Origin: Lachnospiraceae bacterium
GTDB taxonomy: Bacteria; Bacillota; Clostridia; Lachnospirales; Lachnospiraceae
Direction: 5' to 3'
DNA: 42,855 nucleotides
NCBI GenBank assembly: GCA_014799405.1
Contig: JAAVIA010000002.1
Location: 1 to 42,855, forward strand
Numbering within the stretch: position 1 is the first letter of the stretch; each line of letters starts with the position of its first letter. This document shows positions 20,838 to 30,030 of the stretch, one piece after another. The notes beneath the pieces were generated by a model. It was not told the origin of the DNA. It saw only the letters and a program-made list of their open reading frames with translations, and ran no database searches. A program made the translations under genes and the position numbers.

Positions 20838-22268
20838 TCACTCCTTTTCATCAAGCCCTGTGATGAGAGCGTTTTTCAAATTGTCATATGCAGTCATGCT
20901 TCTGTCATAATTTGCTTTTCTGATTGCCATTTCCATCCGAAGTACATGTTTTTTTATGTCCTCATCCGCACCTTCAACAAGTGCTTTAATTGTAGATGCA
21001 AGAACCTCCGCCTTTTCCCATGCGCCAAGCTCAATAGAAAGCACAAGCTTCTCCATACGCTTTTTAAGCTCCTGCCTGTTTTCAGGCTCTCCAAACTGCA
21101 TAAGACCTTCTGTGCTTAAGTCTTCTTCATTTACATAATTGTTCCAATCCGCATACGTCTGTCTCTGATTGTCCTCAGGGTTTTCAGTTGTTTTCAGCTT
21201 AATTGAAAAGGAAAATGTGCTTCCCTTACCCTTTTCACTTTCTACATAAATATTTCCATGCATAAGCTCAATAAGCTGCTTTGTAATTACAAGTCCAAGT
21301 CCTATGCCTCCGAAACGCCTTGTAATGGATGCGTCCACCTGACTAAAGCTTTGAAAGAGCTTATCCTGCTCCTTAGGTGAAATTCCGATACCGGTGTCCT
21401 TCACCATAAAAAAGAGCTCAACTTCATCATTTATCTGCATTGTCTTGTTTATTGCAAGGCTTACATATCCAACCGTCGTAAACTTTACTGCATTGGACAG
21501 CAGATTGTTAAGTATCTGCCCTATTCTGAGCTCATCACCAATCATAAATCTAGGAATCTGCTCATCTATACTGACATTCAGCCTGAGCTCCTTACGGTTT
21601 ATCTCCATGCTGTGGGTGGCTATTACCTTTTCCATCAGCTCGTAAAAATCAAATTCTGTTTCATCTATAGTAAATTTGCCTGTCTCAATCTTTGCATAGT
21701 CCAATACATCATTTATAAGAGAAAGCATGTTTTCACAGCAATGCAATATAACATCCAGCATCTTTCTTTGCTGTGGATCATCTATCTCCTCACGAAGTGC
21801 TAAGGCCTGCCCCTTGATGCCATTGACAGGAGTTCTAAGCTCGTGTGTGACATTGGCAGTAAACTGATTTCTGCCTCTGCCGCTTTCCTCTTCGTCTTCC
21901 TTAAGCTTTCTTACCCTTTTGTTTATACTGGCAGTAATATCCTCCGCCATAATTATGTATGTATCGGGTATGTCAGTCGTAATAACACGCACGTTAACAG
22001 AGAAACAGGAGTTGTTTTTACGATACATGGCAAGCTCCTTATTTCCCTTTTCAATACCGTCTAAAAATGTATCACAGGCTGCCTTTCCAAGGGCAAAATC
22101 CTGTCTGAAAATCTGAGACATACTGCATGCTAAAAGCTCGTCATTGCCATACTCAAGTTTATCCTCTGCCGTTCTGTTTCCAAACAGTATTTTACCATCC
22201 TTATCGAAAACAAGAATAAGCTCAATTGCTTCATTTGCAATTTGAGAATTTAACCATTCAAGCTTCAT
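20838..22268 (-). CDS. PAS-domain sensor histidine kinase
   Basis: PAS-like N-terminus, H-box FTANVTHELRTPVNGIKG, N-box IGQILNNLLSNAVKFT, G boxes VKDTGIGISPKEQ and GGIGLGLVITKQL. Confidence 0.93.
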   Translation of the reverse strand: MKLEWLNSQIANEAIELILVFDKDGKILFGNRTAEDKLEYGNDELLACSMSQIFRQDFALGKAACDTFLDGIEKGNKELAMYRKNNSCFSVNVRVITTDIPDTYIIMAEDITASINKRVRKLKEDEEESGRGRNQFTANVTHELRTPVNGIKGQALALREEIDDPQQRKMLDVILHCCENMLSLINDVLDYAKIETGKFTIDETEFDFYELMEKVIATHSMEINRKELRLNVSIDEQIPRFMIGDELRIGQILNNLLSNAVKFTTVGYVSLAINKTMQINDEVELFFMVKDTGIGISPKEQDKLFQSFSQVDASITRRFGGIGLGLVITKQLIELMHGNIYVESEKGKGSTFSFSIKLKTTENPEDNQRQTYADWNNYVNEEDLSTEGLMQFGEPENRQELKKRMEKLVLSIELGAWEKAEVLASTIKALVEGADEDIKKHVLRMEMAIRKANYDRSMTAYDNLKNALITGLDEKE

Positions 22269-22376
22269 TTTGCAATGCCTCCGTGCATGTATTTTAAAGT
22301 GCTATTTCCACTTTTAAATAATACAATTTTTTGTTTTATTTGTCAACGCTTCATTGCTTTAATGGGACATAAGCTT

Positions 22377-22742
22377 CTATTTATCAAAATGTGCCCTAAC
22401 ACCGCTTCCTGCAACTAATATAAAGGCAAAAATCACATCAATTATGCCTTCTGCCAAATAAAACCAATGATGACCGGTAATATTTCCCACAACGTGTATA
22501 AGAAAAATGACAACGAGATATGCTGCCGTAATGAAATTGAAATACTTAATTCCTGCAATGAGTGTAAAGGCAAGCGCTACACTTACAACAAGCGTAATCA
22601 CATTTCCAAGCCCAAAACCCATAATAAGATTAATGATGCTCTTTACTACCATGTAACCGCCTATGACGATACAGGTATTTTTTCCTGAATTTGTGTTTTC
22701 CATATATGTACCTCCATGTGAAATATTTAGAACAAAGTGCAA
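22377..22742 (-). CDS. Small multi-TM membrane protein, function unknown
   Basis: 121-aa ORF with about four hydrophobic segments. Confidence 0.55.
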   Translation of the reverse strand: MHFVLNISHGGTYMENTNSGKNTCIVIGGYMVVKSIINLIMGFGLGNVITLVVSVALAFTLIAGIKYFNFITAAYLVVIFLIHVVGNITGHHWFYLAEGIIDVIFAFILVAGSGVRAHFDK

Positions 22743-22861
22743 ATTTATTTATATATTATATTCACTGTTGCACAGAATATCAAGATGGATTTAAATATTT
22801 GACATTGCAGATACGATACCATTTATAAGGAGGAATAAATGTTTTATTATATCGGCTGAAA

Positions 22862-22908
22862 AAAAAGAAAAAGCCGGTGCTTAGGGTGCTTGGCTTTTTT
22901 TCTTTTTT
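22862..22908 (-). terminator. Putative rho-independent terminator overlapping the 3' end of the small membrane protein gene
   Basis: Minus strand AAAGAAAAAAAGCC...GGCTTTTTCTTTTTTTT hairpin. Confidence 0.55.
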
Positions 22909-23132
22909 TCACGCTTTAATATCTCAATGATTATTCCGAGTATAAATAAGTCGGCAAAAAGATAAGGGAGCATATACCATAAGAAAGTCAAAAAATCAAT
23001 ATTCCAAGTATCCCTGTAAAAATTTGCAAATTTAATAAATTGAGTAATTCCAAAAATCAGGACAACAATGCCTGCTAAAGTCAATGCTGCGATAATAAGC
23101 TTTTTTGTTTTTTTCATTTCTTGTCTCCTCAA
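22881..23132 (-). CDS. Small membrane protein (two TM helices)
   Basis: 83-aa ORF IIAALTLAGIVVLIFGI...FLWYMLPYLFADLFILGIIIEIL, 5 bp downstream of the WXG-like gene. Confidence 0.6.
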   Translation of the reverse strand: MRRQEMKKTKKLIIAALTLAGIVVLIFGITQFIKFANFYRDTWNIDFLTFLWYMLPYLFADLFILGIIIEILKREKKKKSQAP

Positions 23133-23137
23133 ACATT

Positions 23138-23845
23138 TTAATCAACCAACTTAAAAGGATCCATAAACCACCAGATTAAGTTGTAATGTGTATCCAAACC
23201 ATCACCCAATCCGATATCGGCAACTTCTCCGCTTTCCATTAAGCTTTGAACAAGGTCTCCGTCAATTCCGTATCCTTCCAAAGCGGTTCCTGTATAGTAG
23301 CCTATCGCATGTGCATATAATTCTTTGGCAATTCTTTTTTTGTTCATACCATTGCACATTCCGTCCTCTCCGTGCTCTGCAATAATTCGTTCTGCCATGA
23401 TAAGGCATGTATTTTTGTCAAGAAACTCAATGTTTATCGGTACGGCAATATTGTCTTCATAATAGGTATAATCATAATTATCAACGAACTCTTGTCGTCT
23501 TTCCTCAGCGCTTTTTCCATCTTCAGGTGTTGCATCTGTAGGATTTGCGATTTCGAAAGCATTTTTAATACAGTTTCCAAAGTAAACCAATTCTTCATCA
23601 ACAGATGCATATTTATCAGAGATTTTCTGTAGACAATTGCTTAATTGTATTATATCATTCACTGCATTATCAAATCTGTATTCAAGTCCTAAAAGCATAT
23701 TTTTTATTTCCGGAAACATATCATACAAACTTTGTGTTTCATGTAACATGTTCTTTATTTTTAGTCCAACCATATTTGTTGCAATATCATGCAATTTGCA
23801 CGCATTAGATTTTAGTGAATTTTTGTTAACGTATATAGTGTTCAT
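23138..23845 (-). CDS. Protein with helical WXG100/LXG-like N-terminus and uncharacterised C-terminal domain
   Basis: N-terminus VNKNSLKSNACKLHDIATNMVGLKIKNMLHETQSLYDMF... helical; C-terminus AKELYAHAIGYYTGTALEGYGIDGDLVQSLMESGEVADIGLGDGLDTHYNLIWWFMDPF. Confidence 0.5.
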   Translation of the reverse strand: MNTIYVNKNSLKSNACKLHDIATNMVGLKIKNMLHETQSLYDMFPEIKNMLLGLEYRFDNAVNDIIQLSNCLQKISDKYASVDEELVYFGNCIKNAFEIANPTDATPEDGKSAEERRQEFVDNYDYTYYEDNIAVPINIEFLDKNTCLIMAERIIAEHGEDGMCNGMNKKRIAKELYAHAIGYYTGTALEGYGIDGDLVQSLMESGEVADIGLGDGLDTHYNLIWWFMDPFKLVD

Positions 23846-24076
23846 ATGCGTCCCCCCTGATTGTATTTACCACATAATCTCACAAACAAAGTATATGTCT
23901 AATATAATATATTAAGATTATCATATTAATTTAAAAGATACAAGATACTCATACAGTGAGACATTATTTTCTGTTGACCTATATTTGCAGTAAAAGTATA
24001 ATTGAGCTTAAATATATCAATTTATCCTTGGAGAGGGATTCATAAATACTACTATTTGATAATACGAGGACATAAA

Positions 24077-24778
24077 ATGAACGAAAAAATCCTTTTGGTG
24101 GACGACGAAAAAGAAATAGCCGACCTTATGGAAGTTTACCTGACAAATGACGGCTACACGGTATATAAATTTTATAACGGTGCAGATGCATTAAAATGTA
24201 TTGCTGAGGTTGAATTTGATTTGGCAATTTTAGACGTTATGCTCCCCGATGTTGACGGCTTTCACATTTTGCAGAAAATACGGGAACTCTTTTTTTATCC
24301 TGTCATTATGCTCACCGCCAAGGTTTCGGACAATGACAAGATAATGGGGCTTACAATGGGTGCCGATGATTATATTACAAAGCCTTTCAATCCACTTGAG
24401 GCGGTTGCAAGGGTAAAAACGCAGCTAAGGCGGTATAAAAAATACAACGTCACGTCCCCTGCCATGACCGATACTACCGGAGAATGTGACATAAGAGGTC
24501 TTTTCTTAAGCAAAGAAAGTCACAAGTGCTATCTTTATGAGCAGGAGCTTCACCTTACGCCAATTGAATTTTCCATACTTTGGTATCTCTGCGAAAATCA
24601 GGGCAGGGTCATTTCCTCCGAGGAGCTGTTCGAGGCTGTGTGGGGCGAGAAATATCTTGACAACAATAATACGGTTATGGCGCACATCGGAAGACTGCGA
24701 GAGAAAATGAACGATACGTCAAAAAATACAAAATTTATAAAAACAGTATGGGGAGTGGGATATACAATTGAAAAATAA
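24077..24778 (+). CDS. VanR/OmpR-like response regulator
   Basis: ILLVDDEKEIADLMEVYLTNDGYTVYKF REC domain and winged-helix DNA-binding domain; start set at MNEKILL (ORF opens at 24002). Confidence 0.9.
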   Translation: MNEKILLVDDEKEIADLMEVYLTNDGYTVYKFYNGADALKCIAEVEFDLAILDVMLPDVDGFHILQKIRELFFYPVIMLTAKVSDNDKIMGLTMGADDYITKPFNPLEAVARVKTQLRRYKKYNVTSPAMTDTTGECDIRGLFLSKESHKCYLYEQELHLTPIEFSILWYLCENQGRVISSEELFEAVWGEKYLDNNNTVMAHIGRLREKMNDTSKNTKFIKTVWGVGYTIEK

Positions 24779-25898
24779 AAAACAGAAAAACAAGGATTTC
24801 AGTTCAATCAAAACAAAAATATTTTTTCAGACAATTCTTATGGTTTTGGGTGCAATAGTATTTGTTTGGTTCTTATACAATGCTTTTATTTACGCAAATT
24901 TCGGGAACTGGTTTGTATACGTGCTGGAACATTTTTTTAAGATGGAGTATTATGACGCCCTTACCTTTTACCACAACCACATACAAAGATACTCCGCCAC
25001 TATAATTGAGCTTGCAATGGCGGCATTATTTTTTATCATTTTTCATTTTTACCTTAAATCCTTTACAAAATATTTTGAGGAAATCAACAAGGGAATCGAC
25101 ACGCTTGTAAAAGAGTCAGAGGAGGATGTTACGCTTTCACCGGAGCTGGCCTCCACTGAAAAAAAGATAAATTCCATACGACACACCCTTTCAAACAGAA
25201 AGCTGGATGCACAGCTTGCCAATCAACGTAAGGACGACCTTGTAATGTATCTTGCCCACGATTTAAAAACACCCCTTTCCTCTGTCATTGGATATCTGAC
25301 GCTTTTAAAGGATGAAAATATGATTTCGGAAGAAACACGGGAAAAATACCTGTCCATAGCTTTAGACAAAGCAGAGCGTCTTGAGGATTTAATAAATGAG
25401 TTTTTTGAAATCACAAGATTTAACCTGGCAAACATTCCCCTCGAATATGGTAAAATAAATCTTACAAGAATGCTCGAGCAGCTTATATTTGAGTTTCAGC
25501 CTATGCTCGCAGACAAAAAAATAACATGTGAGCTTAATGCGGATGCAGACATCATGATATCCTGTGATGCCGACAAGCTACAGAGGGTATTTGATAATAT
25601 TCTAAGAAATGCCGTTAATTACAGTTACGAAAACACCAATATTAAAGTAATCCTAAAATCAGATACAGACAATGTATTCATCAGTTTTTCCAACGAAGGA
25701 AACACAATTCCTTCCGAAAAGCTTGAAAGGATATTTGAGCAATTTTATCGTCTTGATACAGCAAGAGGCACAGGAAGTGGCGGCACAGGCCTTGGACTTG
25801 CCATTGCGAAGCATATTGTTGAGCTTCATAAGGGAACCATAACTGCAAAAAGCGAGGATAACATCACATGCTTTGAGGTCGTGCTTCCCACCTCATAG
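24768..25898 (+). CDS. VanS-like sensor histidine kinase
   Basis: Two TM segments, H-box LVMYLAHDLKTPLSSVIGYL, G boxes and GGTGLGLAIAKHIVELHKG; overlaps upstream regulator. Confidence 0.9.
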   Translation: MKNKKQKNKDFSSIKTKIFFQTILMVLGAIVFVWFLYNAFIYANFGNWFVYVLEHFFKMEYYDALTFYHNHIQRYSATIIELAMAALFFIIFHFYLKSFTKYFEEINKGIDTLVKESEEDVTLSPELASTEKKINSIRHTLSNRKLDAQLANQRKDDLVMYLAHDLKTPLSSVIGYLTLLKDENMISEETREKYLSIALDKAERLEDLINEFFEITRFNLANIPLEYGKINLTRMLEQLIFEFQPMLADKKITCELNADADIMISCDADKLQRVFDNILRNAVNYSYENTNIKVILKSDTDNVFISFSNEGNTIPSEKLERIFEQFYRLDTARGTGSGGTGLGLAIAKHIVELHKGTITAKSEDNITCFEVVLPTS

Positions 25899-25962
25899 AA
25901 AAATTGTAATAAATTGCATATAAATGTTATAAGCTGTTTATAATAGAAAGCAAAAGCACGAG

Positions 25963-26006
25963 TCGCTTTGTTTATGTACAACCGGTACATGACAAAGCGA
26001 TTTTTA
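25963..26006 (+). terminator. Terminator-like hairpin in leader of first vanY-like gene
   Basis: TCGCTTTGTTTATGTAC AACC GTACATGACAAAGCGA TTTTTATT; TATAAT upstream. Confidence 0.8.
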
Positions 26007-26063
26007 TTGCCATAGGCTATATGCCACAGGTCTAAGATTCTTTCTAAAAAGGAGACAACAGCT

Positions 26064-26927
26064 ATGAACAACAATAAGAGACGAAAAAAACAATACCGCA
26101 TTTTAAGGCAGCAACTTATTATTTTGTGCTTTACAGCCGCCGTTTTATTGACCTTGATTATAAACCTGTCTTGGAAGTCAGATACCTCTGATAAAGCGTA
26201 TACCGCTGCATATTCTGAAAACAACAACAGCATAGATACAGACAACAGCACAGAAACTGATAACAGGATTATATCGGAAAACCAAATTGTTCCCGCAAGC
26301 TCCCAAAATAATAACTTGACGCTTTCACAGGAAGCAACAGAAATATATAAGCGAAACAAAAGCCTGCTTATACTTGTAAATACCGAAAATCCTCTGCCTG
26401 ATAGTTACGAATTCAGCAGGCACACCTTAAACAGCGGATTTGTAATAGATGAACAGGCGTATATTGATTTTTACAGCTTTACCAAGGCATGTAATGATGC
26501 AGGTTTCCACTACAATATTATTTCCGCATACAGAGACAGGGAAACCCAACAGGGTATTATTAACAGAAATGTGAGCGAGTTTATGCAAAAAGGCTTAAGT
26601 GAAGCAGAGGCAATGGAAAAAACCTACGAAACCGTTCAGCGTGTAGGATGCAGCGAGCATGAGACAGGACTTGCCATTGATCTTTCCGATGAGAAGATTT
26701 TTTCTCTTACGGAGGATTTAGAGACAAATCCTACCGTGAAATGGTTTATGGAAAACTGCTGCGACTACGGCTTTATTTTAAGATATCCAAAGGAAAAGGT
26801 TGATGTTACGGGTATAGATTATGAGCCCTGGCATTTCAGGTATGTAGGTCAGGAGGCCGCCAAATTTATGAGCGAGCATAATCTTACCCTTGAAGAATTT
26901 TACCTGCTCCTGCTTTCAACTTCGTAG
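26064..26927 (+). CDS. D-Ala-D-Ala carboxypeptidase, M15B / VanY family, membrane-anchored
   Basis: SEHETGLAIDLS and YEPWHFRYVG metal/active-site motifs; N-terminal signal anchor. Confidence 0.92.
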   Translation: MNNNKRRKKQYRILRQQLIILCFTAAVLLTLIINLSWKSDTSDKAYTAAYSENNNSIDTDNSTETDNRIISENQIVPASSQNNNLTLSQEATEIYKRNKSLLILVNTENPLPDSYEFSRHTLNSGFVIDEQAYIDFYSFTKACNDAGFHYNIISAYRDRETQQGIINRNVSEFMQKGLSEAEAMEKTYETVQRVGCSEHETGLAIDLSDEKIFSLTEDLETNPTVKWFMENCCDYGFILRYPKEKVDVTGIDYEPWHFRYVGQEAAKFMSEHNLTLEEFYLLLLSTS

Positions 26928-26990
26928 GAAAATCGTAAGAATTTGAATATAAAAATGTAAGCTGTTTATAATAGAAAGCAAAAACACTAG

Positions 26991-27034
26991 TCGCTTTGTT
27001 TATGTACAATAGGTACATGACAAAGCGATTTTTA
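26991..27034 (+). terminator. Terminator-like hairpin in leader of second vanY-like gene
   Basis: TCGCTTTGTTTATGTAC AATAG GTACATGACAAAGCGA TTTTTATT; near-copy of the hairpin at 25963. Confidence 0.8.
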
Positions 27035-27098
27035 TTGTCACAGGCTAAAATATTATATGCCTCAAAGCTAAGATTATTTTTAAAAGGAGAGAACCGTT

Positions 27099-27875
27099 AT
27101 GAGCAACATTAAGAGAAGAAAAAACCAATACCGTATTTTAATGCAGGTACTTATTATTTTGTGTTTTGTCATTGCAGTTTCTTTTATTCTTCTTATAAAC
27201 CTGTTTGGGAAATCAGATAAGAATTCATCATATACCTCTGTATTTTCCGAAAGCAGTAATGATGTGGGCACAAACGAAATTATTTTGGACGCCCAAGCTT
27301 CCACCGAAAACAAACAAAATGATGATTTTCAAAATAATGATTGGTACTTAATTTTAGTAAACCGTGACCATCCACTGCCTGACAACTACACTATAAACAC
27401 GGTAACCCTTTCAAACGGACAAATAGTGGATGCACGCATGTATCCTTATCTACAGGAAATGTTTGACGATATGAGGGCAGATGGCATTTATCCCGAAGTT
27501 GTTTCGGGCTGGCGCACATACGAAAAGCAACAGCAGTTAATGGACGAAAAAATACAGGAATATGTTTCGGAGGGATATTCATATGAGGATGCTAAAGCAA
27601 AGGCGGAGGAATGGGTTGCAGTTCCGGGCACAAGCGAACATCAGCTTGGACTTGCAGTTGATATAAATGCAGACGGTGTCAACTCATACGGATACGAGGT
27701 TTACGACTGGCTTTTGGAAAACGCCTGGAAATACGGATTTGTAAAACGCTATCCTGAAGATAAGACGGAAATCACAGGCATAATAAACGAGCCTTGGCAC
27801 TACCGCTATGTAGGCTATGATGCCGCAAAGGAAATGACGGAGAAAAACCTCTGCCTTGAGGAATATGTAAAGTAA
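27099..27875 (+). CDS. D-Ala-D-Ala carboxypeptidase, M15B / VanY family, membrane-anchored
   Basis: GTSEHQLGLAVDINAD and NEPWHYRYVG motifs; N-terminal signal anchor similar to upstream paralog. Confidence 0.93.
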   Translation: MSNIKRRKNQYRILMQVLIILCFVIAVSFILLINLFGKSDKNSSYTSVFSESSNDVGTNEIILDAQASTENKQNDDFQNNDWYLILVNRDHPLPDNYTINTVTLSNGQIVDARMYPYLQEMFDDMRADGIYPEVVSGWRTYEKQQQLMDEKIQEYVSEGYSYEDAKAKAEEWVAVPGTSEHQLGLAVDINADGVNSYGYEVYDWLLENAWKYGFVKRYPEDKTEITGIINEPWHYRYVGYDAAKEMTEKNLCLEEYVK

Positions 27876-28334
27876 GAGGCTGTCGCACTAGGTCTGCATA
27901 CATTATAACACAAACATGTTTTTATTAGTCTTTGTAGGCACGAATTGCCCACACGATACAGCTATACTGTAAACTAAAAACCGTTTGAAGACGTCGGTAC
28001 TTGAGTTGGTGATTGGGATTGCCTGCATAGGTGGCTGAAAAACCCGCTCTCGCTCGTCTCCGCCGTAATGGTACTAAAAATTGCCGGCTTAAGATATCCT
28101 TATATAAAATCAGGATACTTTATGCCGGCAATTTAAGTACCAACGTCTTCAAACGGTTTTTCTGCCACCTATGCAGGCAATCCCAACCACCAACTCTTAG
28201 TACCGCTACGTCTGAATCGAACGAAAGTGAGTTTTTAGTTACAGTATACGCTGTATCTGTGGGCAACCCGTAAGTAACTAACAGATAAAAACATGTTTGT
28301 GTTATACGATATGCAGTCCTAGGCGACAGCCTCC
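27876..28334. repeat. Long imperfect palindrome filling a convergent intergenic gap
   Basis: GAGGCTGTCGCACTAGG...CCTAGGCGACAGCCTC ends; AACACAAACATGTTTTTA/TAAAAACATGTTTGTGTT; GGGATTGCCTGCATAGGTGGC/GCCACCTATGCAGGCAATCCC; apex AAATTGCCGGC/GCCGGCAATTT. Confidence 0.9.
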
Positions 28335-29954
28335 CTACAATCTCTCAAGCAGCCCTTCAAGTCCTTCTTCGTCATATATTTGCTTATAATACATAACCTC
28401 ATCCTTAATAAGCTCATCTATGACCTGCATTCCAAGGAGCTCCACCGGTGCCTTATCATCGGTCATAATATAGCTGCCTGGCTCATATGCCATAAGACAT
28501 CCCTCCAGCTTTTGTTCCATAAAATTCTTCAATTCACCCTGCAATGGATTATCCGATGATAACGCCTCCACCTCAGCGTAAAAGGTTTCCATCATAATCT
28601 TGTTATTTGAGGCAAAAAGCTGACGGTTTGTGGTGCCTCCCACATCAACAGTATAAACCTCATCAAACACCTGTGAAATGGTATCTGCAAGATGCTGATT
28701 TATATCACCCTCACTGTTCCCCCTCATATTCATATTTACAACCATAACTCCGTCAGGTGTAAGATGCTCCTTTACGAGGGTAAAAAATTCAACGGATGAC
28801 ATCTGAAAAGGGATTGTTATATCCTGATAAGCATCCACCATTATAACGTCATATTTCTCATCTATTGCATTTAAGTACGCCCTTCCATCATAGGTTGTAA
28901 CCTTCACATTCTCAGGCAGCTCAAAATATTCTCTTGCAAGCTTTGTTATTTTTTCATCTATCTCAACTCCTATACAGACAACATTATCAAAGTACCTGCT
29001 GCACTGGGTTGCATAGGTTCCCGTCCCCATACCAAGTATAAGAATATTCATGCCGTCCCTTTTTGACAGACCTGCCATAAGGGGCGCTGCCATGGCATAA
29101 TCATAATACATGCCCGTAAGTCTCTCCTCCTTGACATAAACAGACTGTACGCCGAAAAGAACATTTGTGGAAAGATATACCTTCTCATCATTTTCCCTAA
29201 CCTGAAGGTAGTTGTATATGGATTCTCCCTCATAGGTCAAATCCTTTTCCCAAAATGCAAAGCTGTCCGATGAACCAAAAATGCAGCTTATAATAAGAAT
29301 TACAACCGAGACGGCAGACTTAACCTTTCCCGTCCTACAGCTTACAAAATATATAATTCCAAGTAGCATAAGCACCCCTGCAAATATAAGAAATGTAATA
29401 GACGTTCCCACCGCAGGTATGGTTACAAATGTAGGCAGGAATGTTCCGATTATACTTCCTATCGTATTAAATGCCCCAAGGTTACCCACAACCTTTCCGC
29501 TTTCCTCAAGGCTTTCCACTGAATATTTTGCAAGCGATGGTGTGACCGTCCCAAGAAGAAAGAGCGGAAACACAAATATAACCATACAGGCAAAAAAAGC
29601 CGCCCATATGAGAAAGTTGTTATTAACTGTAAAAACAAGAATTGCCGAAACCCCCAGAATAATATATTTCCCCACAACAGGAATAAGCGCTATCCATACG
29701 GCTGCAATTAAAATTCTGCCGTAAAGCTTATCGGGATTTGGATTTTTGTCCGCACTTCTTCCACCGTATATATTGCCAAGCGCCATTGCAATCATTATTG
29801 TTCCAATAATGATTGTCCAAACGATTTGGGAGGAACTGAAATACGGGGCAAGAAGTCTGCTTGCTCCAAGCTCCACAGCCATTACGGACATTCCTGCAAA
29901 AAATTCCGTAAGGTACAAAAACATTTTACTTTTTAATATTCTTTTTTCACTCAT
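28335..29954 (-). CDS. Fused MFS-type membrane domain / spermidine synthase-like methyltransferase domain
   Basis: N-terminal multi-TM FFAGMSVMAVELGASRLLAPYFSSSQIVW; C-terminal ILILGMGTGTYATQCSRYF...YDVIMVDAYQDITIPFQMSSVEFFTLV; start set at MSEKRIL. Confidence 0.88.
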   Translation of the reverse strand: MSEKRILKSKMFLYLTEFFAGMSVMAVELGASRLLAPYFSSSQIVWTIIIGTIMIAMALGNIYGGRSADKNPNPDKLYGRILIAAVWIALIPVVGKYIILGVSAILVFTVNNNFLIWAAFFACMVIFVFPLFLLGTVTPSLAKYSVESLEESGKVVGNLGAFNTIGSIIGTFLPTFVTIPAVGTSITFLIFAGVLMLLGIIYFVSCRTGKVKSAVSVVILIISCIFGSSDSFAFWEKDLTYEGESIYNYLQVRENDEKVYLSTNVLFGVQSVYVKEERLTGMYYDYAMAAPLMAGLSKRDGMNILILGMGTGTYATQCSRYFDNVVCIGVEIDEKITKLAREYFELPENVKVTTYDGRAYLNAIDEKYDVIMVDAYQDITIPFQMSSVEFFTLVKEHLTPDGVMVVNMNMRGNSEGDINQHLADTISQVFDEVYTVDVGGTTNRQLFASNNKIMMETFYAEVEALSSDNPLQGELKNFMEQKLEGCLMAYEPGSYIMTDDKAPVELLGMQVIDELIKDEVMYYKQIYDEEGLEGLLERL

Positions 29955-30030
29955 TACATTCTTCCATCTCCATGTAAATTTTTGATTCACGTCAAAAACA
30001 AGCTTGACTTCATATGTGCTTTCCATAGTT

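Noticed and set aside
23138-23845. Confident T7SS toxin call
   Set aside because: The C-terminal domain could not be assigned and no secretion genes are visible, so it is kept only as a tentative observation
24077-27875. Complete vancomycin-resistance operon
   Set aside because: No ligase, racemase, dehydrogenase or D,D-dipeptidase of the VanG/C/A types is present in the window
28031-28273. 80-aa ORF inside the 459-bp palindrome
   Set aside because: Its sequence is explained by the palindrome; no RBS or recognisable domain, and codons follow the repeat structure
27876-28334. CRISPR array or integron-type array
   Set aside because: Repeats are inverted, only two copies of each module, with no regular spacer pattern and no cas or integrase gene nearby
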